This document shows positions 1 to 10,739 of a DNA stretch of 64,000 bases, piece by piece. Origin of the DNA: Epiperipatus broadwayi. Its lineage: Eukaryota > Onychophora > Udeonychophora > Euonychophora > Peripatidae. The stretch spans positions 1,426,001 to 1,490,000 of the forward strand of contig JAQFVV010006273.1 in the NCBI GenBank assembly GCA_028023455.1. The letters are read 5' to 3'. Made by a program: the position numbers and the translations under genes. How positions within the stretch are numbered: position 1 is the first letter of the stretch; every line of letters starts with the position of its first letter. The notes beneath the pieces are model-generated. The model was not told the origin of the DNA. It saw only the letters and a list, made by a program, of their open reading frames with translations, and did no database searches.

Positions 1-219
1 AAAAATGAAATTTATAACACAGGTATATATTTATAATTTTCTAACAATTTATATTTAAAACAATTTATTGATATATTAAAATGAAAAAAAAATTCAGAAA
101 GTATTTATTAGTAAAGAGTTAAAACACAATTTTTAAAATCATCACATTTGAAAAAAATTTAATTGACATTTACCATAACTAAGCTTATCTTAAATTAAAT
201 AAACAAAAAAAATTTTTAC
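1..219 (-). other. Intron 6 of CSE1L (partial)
   Basis: AT-rich, with a GTAAAAAT donor at its right end. No exon, acceptor or repeat recognised. Confidence 0.8.
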
Positions 220-327
220 CTGAAAATTTAAACTATAAAAAAGCTTTGAAATGAAGACAAGAGAACTAAAAATTACTTTCAAGGCAACAGGATCATTAAC
301 ATGTTTATTCGCTAAATCTATTGTGTT
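220..327 (-). CDS. CSE1L: Exportin-2 (CSE1L) coding exon 6
   Basis: Encodes residues 191-226 in exactly 36 codons. The acceptor is TTTCTATTGTAG and the donor is GTAAAAAT. The reading ends LVFISKLFYSLNFQ, matching LILISKLFYSLNFQ in vertebrate CSE1L. Its start, NTIDLANKHVNDP, corresponds to the ATIELCSTHAND segment. The next family segment (DLPEFFEDNM) should begin exon 7, which is not present in bases 1-219 and must lie outside the window. Confidence 0.96.
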
Positions 328-417
328 CTACAATAGAAAAAAAAAAGTAAAATTAATGTTTATAAAAAAAATATCGAAATAAAACTATCCATTTAAAAAA
401 ATGAAAAAAAAACTTAC

Positions 418-508
418 ATTAAATAAATCTGTAAGAGGTTTAGCAAAATTTTCCAATACAAATTTAATTTCAACCCATAATTCTTGCGATTTAAATTCAT
501 GACGATAT
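418..508 (-). CDS. CSE1L: Exportin-2 (CSE1L) coding exon 5
   Basis: Encodes the last base of Arg160 and residues 161-190. The acceptor is a T-rich tract ending AATCCAG and the donor is GTAAGT (412-417). The reading starts YRHEFKSQELWVEIKFVLEN and continues to PLTDLF. It matches vertebrate YRHEFKSNELWTEIKLVLD; the SQ-LW-EIKFVL pattern is shared with what I recall of fly Cas. This is the start of the CSE1-specific region (Cse1 domain) after the IBN domain. Only 90 bp separate it from exon 6, in contrast to the 21.5 kb intron on its other side. Confidence 0.96.
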
Positions 509-1819
509 CTGGATTAAAAAATAATAGAAAATAAAATTTTACTATATAGATGCATAGCCAATTAAATAGAATAAAACTCTAAATGAATAAAATGAAACAT
601 ACTTCTCATTCATAATAAAGCTATTTTTAGTTAATTTTAATATTTAGAAACAATGAAATATATTTTTTCATTGCTTCTTAACATTTTAAATATACTTAGG
701 AATAATAGTAATTTATGGAGTGTAACAATAATTAAAATATTTATAAAATACTGTAATCCATTGGTGAATCTTCTTCTTAGTCGAGATCTTTAGATTCTTT
801 TTCCTTAATTTGTTAATAGTTAAGCTTTATAAAAATAATTTCTTTTAGATATTTTATATAAAAAAAAAAGATTTATTTTTATTTCAAATAATAGCAAAAT
901 ATCATAATTAATTACTAGAGATTTCTGATTTTTTGTGGCTACCTTAACATAAACTGTGTTAAGTTGTTAATTACAGGGTATGAAACCAATCCTGTTAACG
1001 AAAGCGCTAGATAGTGTCTGTTCTGCAATGACGAATGTGATTTTTCTGATATATGTATATAAATGTGGCCAAAATATCAGTTCACAAAAGTCAAACAACA
1101 AATACTTACATCTATTGGACAAAAAAAAAAAAGCCAAAGAACTTGGTTAAGTTTTTCTTGAAGTAACTTATTATAACATTTATTAACATATATATATACA
1201 AGAACAAGTGCTAGTCCATCAAAAGATAGATAGAAAAAATATAAAATTGCAAATTACTTAGTATAGATTACGTAAGTGCAACAAACGTCTTATCGCAAAT
1301 ACAGTTTAACCATGACAATTAATAACTAATTAACAGACATATTTCTTTCTAGTATTAGAGAACAAACTCATAGGTTCAAAGAGTACATTTTACATGAATT
1401 ATGTACACCCCCAGTAATTTTGCTGAGGTTTTTCAAAATAATAATTTAGACAAGGTGGCTTTCCTAAATTCACTCCAGGAACATATTCTTGATGCCAACA
1501 GATGATTCCCTCACTCTGCAATCAAGAAGTGAATATATATTTTTTATAACTAGAAAAGTGTTTTGCATTTATTTACCCCCCCCCCCTACTTATATTAGCA
1601 TTTGTGATTGGCAGAAATGCAAAACAATAATTATGTGACTGGAATTTTCCAGATAATTTAATTTCTAAATAAATTCTCTAATCTGCAGAATTTAAAATTA
1701 TTATCAGCATATGTATAAAAATATACAAAAATACATATACATACTTTTTATTTGTATGATATACATATATATATGAAAATAATCCCAGTGCTAATACTAA
1801 ACTGAAATAAAAATCCTAA
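509..1819. other. Intron 4 of CSE1L, left end: no recognised feature
   Basis: AT-rich intron sequence with a run of ten C near 1577-1586 and short (AT)n runs near 1186-1195 and 1765-1775. I see no coding homology and no repeat shared with the rest of the window. Confidence 0.6.
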
Positions 1820-1821
1820 TA

Positions 1822-2002
1822 TTAAATCACACCACATGGTTCATAAATCCAGCACTGCCTTCTGTGAAATACTATATAAATATATTAGAGTTCGTATTTC
1901 AACATTTTAAAGCTGTCAATTTAGAAATACGGACTCTAATAAATTTATATATTATTTCACAGAAAGCAGTGCTGAATTTATTAACTATATGGGATGATTT
2001 AA
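1822..2002. mobile_element. 181-bp hairpin MITE with TA flanks
   Basis: Two inverted arms of about 80-90 bp (1822-1912 and 1925-2002) surround a loop of about 12 bp. The left arm begins TTAAATCA and the right ends TGATTTAA. The arms share CAGCACTGC, TTCTGTGAAAT and a central block GAGTtCGTATTTC/GAAATACGGACTC with only scattered mismatches. TA dinucleotides at 1820-1821 and 2003-2004 fit a mariner-type target duplication. A 62-codon reading frame spanning it is an artefact of the palindrome. Confidence 0.7.
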
Positions 2003-4081
2003 TATATATATATATACATACACATAGTAAAATGAAAAACCTAGTCTCTTAGTTCTTATAACTTTCTACTGTTCATGAAATGCAAAGGGCTCTTCAAAGC
2101 CCATTATAACTGGCCAATGAATTTGCTTTCAATTTATTCAGTTTCATGCAAAGTTTAAACAATCACAACTATAATAATATCGGTTTTTATTTTTCAATTT
2201 GAAAAACTAATTGTTATTTTTCCTCCACTATTTAATCAAAATATACGTCAACTTTTCTGTTCTCAAGATCTCACTTGGAGTTACTGCATAATATGAGAAA
2301 ACATTCTTTCTGAATGAAGTTTTGCATTTGCCCATGAATGATTTGAAAAAAAAATATCCAAGGTTATTGCAAATAATAATATACAAATGGTCTTTTTTAA
2401 TAATATTCATAATCAAAAATATCTCAATGAAATTTAATCCTGAACTTTCACATACTGGAAGTAAACTGAAAGAAAATATTAGGGAGAAAAAGATCATTTC
2501 TGTAAAATTTTGTCTAATGATTCATAGTCTCATTGGATTAGCATTACAAAGTGTAGATAGCATATGAATGCTCTTGCCTTGAAGAACAAGCTTCTTTAGA
2601 GGCATAACAAACAATATTTATGTATGAATCTAATCTTGTTTTCATTTCTTTATGTTTACTTATAAATAATTGCCAAAAAATTGTGTCACTTGTCAATCAA
2701 AAACAAACAATATGTGTATGCCAATCAACAACAGTCATTCACTTACTATTGTGCCAGACAAAATCGTGTATTCATTCAACAAGACCAATAATCCAAGCAA
2801 AAGTACCTTGAATCTCACCATGCTCAAGAAACATATGTCAGGACAAGGATGAATCCTAACCTATTTGCCTAAACTATTGCCTCTCTGACTAATGGATAAC
2901 GTTTGTGATGAAACTAGCAGTGCTTGTTTTTATTCCGTCCCAGCTGGAGGTCATGGTTCACAAAGAGACTCAAAATAATAACGGTTTATATAAGAAATTT
3001 GATTTAGTGAATTGCTGAACGGTACAGAGGTGATTGGATGTCGATTACTAATGGTTTGAACTGTCATAATGATAATTCTTGATGGCAACATTACAAAGAA
3101 GTGAATTTACATCAAAGAAATATTATAAACAAATAGAGTAATTAACCTTAGAGATTGGGAGTGATGACAAACTAAGCTCATTTGGAATACCAATATTATA
3201 GGAATTTATTAAGGAATTTAGTACAAAATAAGTAGTCTTTGTTTATACAACTTGGTTATTTTTATTTAATTCATTTTGATGCGGCTTTGACAAACAATGT
3301 AAAAGTTTGTTAATTGGTCGGCGAAAACCAATCAGCAATAAAATATTATTAGCCCTCTTAGAGATATTACAAATAAATCTGTTTTATGTATATATATATA
3401 TATTACAAGACATGAAAGATGGGCATTTAAAATACTAATACATTTAAAATCATTTGTATATAATGAGTGTGGGAAGCAAAATAGTTCTTAAATAAATAAT
3501 TGACAATTATACAGTCAGATTTAATTAATTACAAAATTTGTTTATGAAGGACGTGCCATCATGGCAGAGAGCATTTCAGGTTTGCTAAATAAAGGTATAA
3601 AATGATGAAGAAGGCAATATGCTATTATAGATTACAACAAAAATAAATGAGGTCTGTTATGAACCTCTGGGTGGCTTTGCTAAAGGAAATTCCTAGTAAA
3701 TGCAACTAGATGATGAGAAATGCTGGCCCTCCAGCCAAAACATATCTCTGAATAATAATAAAATATTTTGATGTGCTGGACTTCCCATACACATCTTAAA
3801 TGCAATGCCTGAAAATGGTGGTATGACCTACGTCAACTTTGAGGGAGAGTAAAAGATTGGACTGGTCAGTTAAATTTCCAAAGGTCCTGATGAGTAAGTA
3901 GCAAAGCAAAATAATAAATGAATGGTTGTAGCTATAAAAACATGAATGCCTTAGACATATATATATATAGTGTATCACTAACAAAATTAATAACTTAATT
4001 TCTAATTAAACTATCTCCCTGCCATAATGGAAAGTCCCAGAAACCTTAGCCTTTACTAAATGAATCATAAATATAATATAT
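2003..4081. other. Intron 4 of CSE1L: no recognised feature
   Basis: AT-rich intron sequence with a TATATATA run near 3390-3405. The short reading frames here overlap one another on both strands and show no family resemblance. Nothing else supported. Confidence 0.6.
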
Positions 4082-5838
4082 TGTGATGATCCCACATACT
4101 GCGATCCCACATGTGTACATTTAATATATAGTATAATATTAAATGTGAGTTTTATGTAAACTAAGTTATAGAAAGTGGATAATAAAGTTAGAAAAATGAA
4201 ATAAATTTATTTTAAGTTAAGTTTTAATTAAAAAATCAAAATGGCAGTGAGGAATGCAATTAATGAAAAAAAAACAATTATGGTAATTAAAGAAAGTGAA
4301 GGAAGGTAAGCAGCCAAGATCCTTATCTTCCACCATCCAATGTTAACTTTTTAAAATTTAAAATTAGTAAAGTTTAAGAAATAGTAAAATAAGATCATTG
4401 AAGTTGATGATTAAATCTTAAAGGGAAAAGTAAAATAAAAAGGGTTAATGATTGTAGAATTAGCAATCATAAAATTTCCGTTGCAATTTATAAATAAAAA
4501 TAAATAGATTTACAAAAAAAAAGATAAAGATCATCTCTTCAAAATACACATGTGAATGCATGAAATATATATGTATAGGTGTGTAAATAAGAAAATTACT
4601 TTATTAAAAAGAAATGGAAGTAAATAAAATAAAATAAATGGATAAAAAACAAGAAGAAAATTTTATGTATTTAATGAAAGTAAAATAAATGTGTGAAATG
4701 TAATTAATGACATTCCAAAAACAATCAAGAAGATAAGTAAAGGATTGTGGGACAATTAAGAAGAAAATTGTAAAAGAAGTAGCCATGTTTTAGTTGTTCT
4801 TGAGTCTGCTGAGCTGACAGACAGAGTTCGAGAGCTGTAAACAAAAATGTACCAAGAAGTTGAAACACCGAGAATGCAGGGCTAGGGGGCCACAAAGGGA
4901 CGCCAGTTAATCCACGCTCGCCTTGGGTGTAAAGTCATCTTCCCCATGAAGTAGTAATAGAGATAGCGCCTGCCTGATAGTTCACCTTCCCTGTCCTGGA
5001 AGCCTCAAGAATACGATCTAAGTAAGCTGCAAGAAAGAATCCAGCCGGATCCCAAGAATTCCATCTCTACAAAAGAAGTGGAGTAATCCACAGGATGGAT
5101 AATAATTCCCTCGTCAACGTCCAGAAAACCTAGGTAAAGTAACTTTAATATAACACGCGTGCACACACTTTCGTAAATGGCCACACTAATTAAAAAATGC
5201 AATTGCAAAATGTGAATCTGAATGAAAATAATTAGTAGTTTTCTGTACCAAAGAATACGTAAGAAAAGACTATGAACTATAAAATATCTACAGATAAATG
5301 TTTAGTATCAAAGAATTATCATTATTAGTGTGAATAATTAAATTAAATATAATTTGTGTTATTTTAAATGATTGCTTGTTTTATGTTGAAAGTATTATAT
5401 TTTAATGTTTATGAATGTATTATATTAAACAATATTTATTTATAAATAGCTCTTTACGTCTCGTCTTTCCTTCTTCACCATACTAATTATAATGATATAC
5501 CCGTAGGGTTATAAAATACTAATTAGACATTTATTCTAGTAAAAGTACACGTGTTGATATAGTACAGTAATATTAAATCTCGAAAAAAATTATAAATATT
5601 TCAAGCGCTGGATTATTTTAAATAAATCATACTTATGAATGAATATCCAGCAGCCGAAGAAGCGTTCTGATCGGGAAAGATAATACTGAAAAATTCCATT
5701 GGTAATCTCAGTATTCGATCAGGAATATAGACTTAATTAATGAGTTTATATTTGCTTCTTTGCTTGACGTAAGTCGTCTCGATCGTAAAAGTGTAAAATT
5801 AAATGTTTACAAACGGTCGAAAAGGTAATTCTGTTACA
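4082..5838 (+). repeat. Left LTR (1757 bp)
   Basis: Begins TGTGATGATCCC and ends GGTAATTCTGTTACA. Matches 8991-10735 nearly base for base. Differences include an extra block near 4351-4364 (TTTTAAAATTTAAA) missing from the right copy, a few point changes, and small indels near the 3' end. Reading frames of 60 and 67 codons recur at equivalent places in both LTRs; they are duplicates of repeat sequence and are not evidence of genes. Confidence 0.92.
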
Positions 5839-5841
5839 TTT

Positions 5842-5861
5842 TGGGGGCCAGAGTCCGGGAT
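5842..5861 (+). promoter_or_regulatory. Putative tRNA primer-binding site
   Basis: TGGGGGCCAGAGTCCGGGAT lies 3 bp after the left LTR. It resembles the tRNA-Pro-type primer-binding site of many metaviruses and retroviruses at both ends (TGGGGGC and GTCCGGGAT), but with extra bases in the middle. The position and the TGG start support the assignment. The primer tRNA is uncertain. Confidence 0.55.
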
Positions 5862-6601
5862 ATATTTGCTGTACAATTATTAGTCACGTGTAGGATAGAA
5901 TTTTGTTGAAAAAAAATATTCATATACTAATTAATTCCAAAAAAAATTAACTTGGTGAGAAAGCGAGGATGAGAAGGAGAGTTTTTTCTTTGCTTTATAG
6001 TTCGTTATATATGTTTCAAAGTCACATGTGTAGAAGAAAAGAGAAGGGAAGGGGGATAAATTAACTGTGAGAAAGTCTATTAGAAGTTTTTATATTTACT
6101 GTTATAGAAAAAAAAAAGTATTTAGAAATTATATGCGGGTCTTAAATCACGACCGAATATATATGTTATCTTACGTAATTGCGATCAAATAAAAAAAGAA
6201 ATATGTTGAAATCTAATATAAATGGGGAATAGATTTTGAAATTTTATCGATAAGTCATAAATATAGTAAAATAAAGTATATCAGTGAAAATCTAAATAAA
6301 TTATATATGTGTCTTGTTTCAAACAGTCGTAGTGAAGTAAAATAAATTTATCAATAAATATATAGGTAGTAGAGTCGAGGATAATAGTCGGGAAAATAGA
6401 CAGATCAGGGAGAGGTAACGAATCTAAGGCAGGCAGGCGAAGAATCTGAGCAAGTGTGGTTGGGATTAACTGGTGTACCAAATGCCAATCATAAAAGAAA
6501 GAATTAAATTAGCAAATAGAAATAAAAGGGTCAAGAACAAACGAGAATTAGTATAGTAGAAATATAATTAAAGATTAATTCATAAACTTAAAAGTAGATT
6601 C

Positions 6602-7276
6602 ATGCACCCGAGAGCAAGAACAAAGATGGATGCCCAAAGTGACGGAGAGGGGAATATTAGTAGTGGAAAACAAACTGAACAAACCGAAGATTTTAGTAAT
6701 GATAGGAAAATGGAAGATAATAACGAATACAAAAAAAGATATAGTGCAGAATACCATGACGTGATGAGTATGTTGAAAGATATAATGGAAAACCAGCGAC
6801 AATTTTCCAGAGAAATAGAAGTGAGGGATGAAGCGAACAAAGAAAGGCTGGAAGAGTTCCGTGAACAATTAACTAAAAGCTTCAATCAGAAATTTGAAGA
6901 GTTAAATGATAATTATAGGCAAACCACTTGTCAATTGGCGGCCACAAATAAACGATTGGATAGCCAAGCTGAGTTACTCGAGAAATTCGAGCAACGAATG
7001 ATGGGAAAGTGGGATAGTGCAGCGCAAGAGATCAGAGAGGAAATAAGTGAAAAGGTAGCCAATGTAGAAGATAAACTAGAAGTAGTATATCAGGAAATAG
7101 ATGAGTTCAAAGTAGAACAGAGGGAGAAAATAGAAGTGATTAAAGATGAGAATGAGAAAGTTATAGAGAATCTACGATTTGATGTCAATCAGTTAGCTGT
7201 AACAATAGAGAAAACAGGGTCAAAAGTAGAGGAATGGGAGAGTGAATTAGAAAATCTAGGGATGAAAAATAATTAA
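6602..7276 (+). CDS. Coiled-coil protein of the LARD-like element
   Basis: The longest open reading frame in the window (224 codons), inside the LTR retrotransposon. The N-terminus (about 1-45) is polar and probably disordered. From about residue 55 to the end the protein is almost continuously charged and helical, with heptad-like spacing of Leu, Ile and Val among Glu, Lys and Arg, as in a long coiled coil. There are no Cys-His zinc knuckles, no protease DTG or DSG triad and no polymerase motif. By position it takes the place of gag, and it may help assembly or bind a partner element's Gag; that is inference. The start used is the first ATG; an in-frame Met at codon 9 is equally possible. 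Confidence 0.6.
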   Translation: MHPRARTKMDAQSDGEGNISSGKQTEQTEDFSNDRKMEDNNEYKKRYSAEYHDVMSMLKDIMENQRQFSREIEVRDEANKERLEEFREQLTKSFNQKFEELNDNYRQTTCQLAATNKRLDSQAELLEKFEQRMMGKWDSAAQEIREEISEKVANVEDKLEVVYQEIDEFKVEQREKIEVIKDENEKVIENLRFDVNQLAVTIEKTGSKVEEWESELENLGMKNN

Positions 7277-7283
7277 TAATAAT

Positions 7284-7691
7284 ATGCAGAACAGCACCAA
7301 CGAATGCATGCAAGCCAGTAATGAAATATATAATGTGGAGAAAATGATTATAGATGCCGGAAGAAAAACAGTCGAACAAGGCGTCGAATTACGTATTGCA
7401 CTCGACAGTACTAGGCCAAGATATATGGCTGAAGATAGAGGATTCAAAACCCTTCCTAAAGATCCGATTATAAATATGGGTCCATATAACCCTCATCGAA
7501 ATTACTGGGAAGGAAATGAGAGATTTTTTGATAGAAATAAAGTGTCCAGACTGATGGAGAGATATACGGATGGAAACTATCCGAAAGGACTCAGATACTT
7601 TGGTAGATATAGGAATAGAAGTCCATTGCCCAGCACCAGTGGATATATGTCGAACAAAAGGAGTAACAAAGAACCTCCAGATAAAAACTAA
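7284..7691 (+). CDS. Small basic protein of the LARD-like element
   Basis: A 135-codon frame that starts 7 bp after the coiled-coil frame stops, in a different reading frame. The middle is rich in Pro, Tyr and Asn (NMGPYNPHRNYWEGNERFF). The C-terminal third is strongly basic and Arg/Ser/Pro-rich (RYRNRSPLP, NKRSNKEPPDK), which would suit nucleic-acid binding like a nucleocapsid tail, though no zinc knuckle is present. It might be translated after a frameshift or as an independent product. I do not recognise the family. Confidence 0.5.
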   Translation: MQNSTNECMQASNEIYNVEKMIIDAGRKTVEQGVELRIALDSTRPRYMAEDRGFKTLPKDPIINMGPYNPHRNYWEGNERFFDRNKVSRLMERYTDGNYPKGLRYFGRYRNRSPLPSTSGYMSNKRSNKEPPDKN

Positions 7692-8404
7692 CTTAAAGGA
7701 AATCTAACATGACGGATATGTCAACTTGACCGAATATTAACGGCACTGGATTTCGAGAATGGAGAACGACTTATAAATTGTAAAAATAAAAATAAAAAAT
7801 CAATGTAAATAAAAGAAATGTACTGGAAAGAGGGGAAGAAATAATAATAAGATTTTAAATGATAAAATTTTAAATGCAAAATATGAAAAACAAAAGGAAG
7901 TAACGTAAAACAAACTAATTTGTAATTTACAATGACAAGCTCCTAATGTAAGCCCGTCAAACACAGCTGCGCATAAAAAAAAAAATAAGAGAAAAGAGAA
8001 ACGATGATTAAAATGTAGTAACTATGTCAACCATTAGTATAATAAAACCCTTCTCATAAGATGCCATTATGATAGCCAAAAGAATTTAAATTTTAATGTA
8101 TAATCTGTAAGTCTGCAAATGCAGCTAGAAATAATAAATAAATGAAAAAAAGATATAGGATGGAACAACAAACATCCAAGCTTATTAGATGGATAAGTAA
8201 TACAAAATAAAATAAAATAAATGAATAATGGTAGTAAAGTTAAGCGTTAAGTGTTAAGGAGTATGGTTGAGATCCTGGATTGAGGCATTTGTGTGTGTGT
8301 ATAGGAATTATGTATGGATCGCATCTGAGCTTGGTTAAGCCGTCTCTGCGTATGATGTAAATGTGCAGGTGAGTATCTGCGTTAAGTTTTAAAATAATGA
8401 AGTA

Positions 8405-8690
8405 TCAGTAAGAATCCTGGGCTCATTATCTGTGCGGGACAGAAGCTCCCAATTTATTACAAACTCAATATAAATGAGTACGTCAAGAAGTTCAAGAATT
8501 AAGAAGTTGTTTTATTAATAATGTAGCATCAGTAAAAATCCTGGGCGCATTATCTTTGAGGGATAAAAAAGTTCCCCACTTTATTAAGAATCATGTTGAG
8601 AATAAAAATATGAAGAATCAAGAATATGTGTGTGTTGCAAAAAATAAATAAAACGATGTAACTCCAGTAAGAATCCTGGGCACATTATCC
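8405..8690 (+). repeat. Three degenerate direct repeats in the LARD 3' region
   Basis: The core cAGTAAgAATCCTGGGC followed by CATTATC recurs at about 8406, 8530 and 8665, spaced 124 and 135 bp apart, with looser similarity between cores (AAGTTCCC-like and AAGAATCA-like blocks). They lie between the small basic frame and the right LTR, in DNA with no long reading frame. A role in RNA packaging, dimerisation or export is possible but unproven. Confidence 0.7.
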
Positions 8691-8990
8691 GGGCTAGATG
8701 AAATTTGATAGCGTATCAAGAATATTAATAATTTCAGACCAAATTTATGTTATGTAGAGTGGGCAGTAGAAATGCCATGCCAGTCACAGAGTTTGAACCC
8801 TATGTTAAAGTCTTACACAGGGATTAAAGTGGTTTGATTAGCGCAGATCGATTGGATTGAATACGTATAGCTGTTGCCTAGTTGTCTCTCCATGTCTACC
8901 TCACCAAAGAAGTTAAATATTAAGAATTAAAATGGCCTTCACATGAAAGTTCATTATATTTTAATTCTTAAAAATTAGGGAGCGGTGTAA

Positions 8991-10735
8991 TGTGATGATC
9001 CCACATACTGCGATCACACATGTGTACATTTAATATATAGTATAATATTAAATGTGAGTTTTATGTAAACTAAGTTATAGAAAGTGGATAATAAAGTTAG
9101 AAAAATGAAATAAATTTATTTTAAGTTAAGTTTTAATTAAAAAATCAAAATGGCAGTGAGGAATGCAATTAATGAAAAAAAAAACAATTATGGTAATTAA
9201 AGAAAGTGAAGGAAGGTAAGCAGCCAAGATCCTTATCTTCCACCTTCCAATGTTAATAAAATTAGTAAAGTTTAAGAAATAGTAAAATAAGATCATCGAA
9301 GTTGATGATTAAATCTTAAAGGGAGAAGTAAAATAAAAAGGGTTAATGATTGTAGAATTAGCAATCATAAAATTTCCGTCGCAATTTATAAATAAAAATA
9401 GATTTACAAAAAAAAGATAAAGATCATCTCTTCAAAATACACATGTGAATGCATGAAATATATATGTATAGGTGTGTAAATAAAAAAATTACTTTATTAA
9501 AAAGAAATGGAAGTAAATAAAATAAAATAAAAATAAATGGATAAAAAACAAGAAGAAAATTTTATGTATTTAATGAAAGTAAAATAAATGTGTGAAATGT
9601 AATTAATGACATTCCAAAAACAATCATGAAGATAAGTAAAGGATTGTGGGACAATTAAGAAGAAAATTGTAAAAGAAGTAGCCATGTTTTAGTTGTTCTT
9701 GAGTCTGCTGAGCTGACAGACAGAGTTCGAGAGCTGTAAACAAAAATGTACCAAGAAGTTGAAACACCGAGAATTCAGGGCTAGGGGGCCATAAAGGGAC
9801 GCCAGTTAATCCACGATTGCCTTAGGTGTAAAGTCATCTTCCCCATGAAGTAGTAGTAGAGATAGTGCCTGCATGATAGTTCACCTTCCCTGTCCTGGAA
9901 GCCTCAAGAATACGATCTAAGTAAGCTGCAAGAAAGAATCCAGCCGGATCCCAAGAATTCCATCTCTACAAAAGAAGTGGAGTAATCCACAGGATGGATA
10001 ATAATTCCCTCGTCAACGTCCAGAAAACCTAGGTAAAGTAACTTTAATATAACACGCGTGCACACACTTTCGTAAATAGCCACATTAATTAAAAAATGCA
10101 ATTGCAAAATGTGAATCTGAATGAAAATAATTAGTAGTTTTCTGTACCAAAGAATACGTAAGAAAAGACTATGAACTATAAAATATCTACAGATAAATGT
10201 TTAGTATCAAAGAATTATCATTATTAGTGTGAATAATTAAATTAAATATAATTTGTGTTATTTTAAATGATTGCTTGTTTTATGTTGAAAGTATTATATT
10301 TTAATGTTTATGAATGTATTATATTAAACAATATTTATTTATAAATAGCTCTTTACGTCTCGTCTTTCCTTCTTCACCATACTAATTATAATGATATACC
10401 CGTAGGGTTATAAAATACTAATTAGACATTTATTCTAGTAAAAGTACACGTGTCGATATAGTACAGTAATATTAAATCTCGAAAAAAATTATAAATATTT
10501 CAAGCGCTGGATTATTTTAAATAAATCATTCTTATGAATGAATATCCAGCAGCCAAAGAAGCATTCTGATCGGGAAAGATAACACTGAAAAATTCCATTG
10601 GTAATCTCAGTATTCGATCAGGAATATAGACTTAATGAGTTTATATTTGCTTCTTTGCTTGACGTGACAGTCGTCTCGATCGTAAAAGTGTAAAATTAAA
10701 CGTTTACAAACGGTCAAAAAGGTAATTCTGTTACA
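8991..10735 (+). repeat. Right LTR (1745 bp)
   Basis: Same sequence as the left LTR with small indels and point changes. Preceded by GGGAGCGGTGTAA, a weak polypurine tract. Ends GTTACA directly before an (AT)n run. Confidence 0.92.
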
Positions 10736-10739
10736 ATAT

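Larger units (their letters stand above)
4082..10735 (+). mobile_element. Complete non-autonomous LTR retrotransposon (LARD-like)
   Basis: Two near-identical direct repeats of about 1.75 kb flank a 3.15 kb interior. Both begin TGTGATGATCCCACATAC and end TTCTGTTACA, giving standard TG...CA ends. The element is flanked on both sides by ATAT (4078-4081, 10736-10739), a 4-bp duplication that cannot be told apart from the local AT repeat. A GGGGGCCAGAGTCCGGGAT segment just after the left LTR is a likely primer-binding site, and a short purine run (GGGAGCGG) precedes the right LTR. The interior encodes a coiled-coil protein and a small basic protein. No protease, reverse transcriptase, RNase H or integrase is present. 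It is antisense to CSE1L. The few LTR differences suggest a recent insertion. Confidence 0.9.

Noticed and set aside
5005-5208. 67-codon minus-strand frame repeated at 9904-10107
   Set aside because: Present twice only because it lies in both LTRs; no family resemblance.
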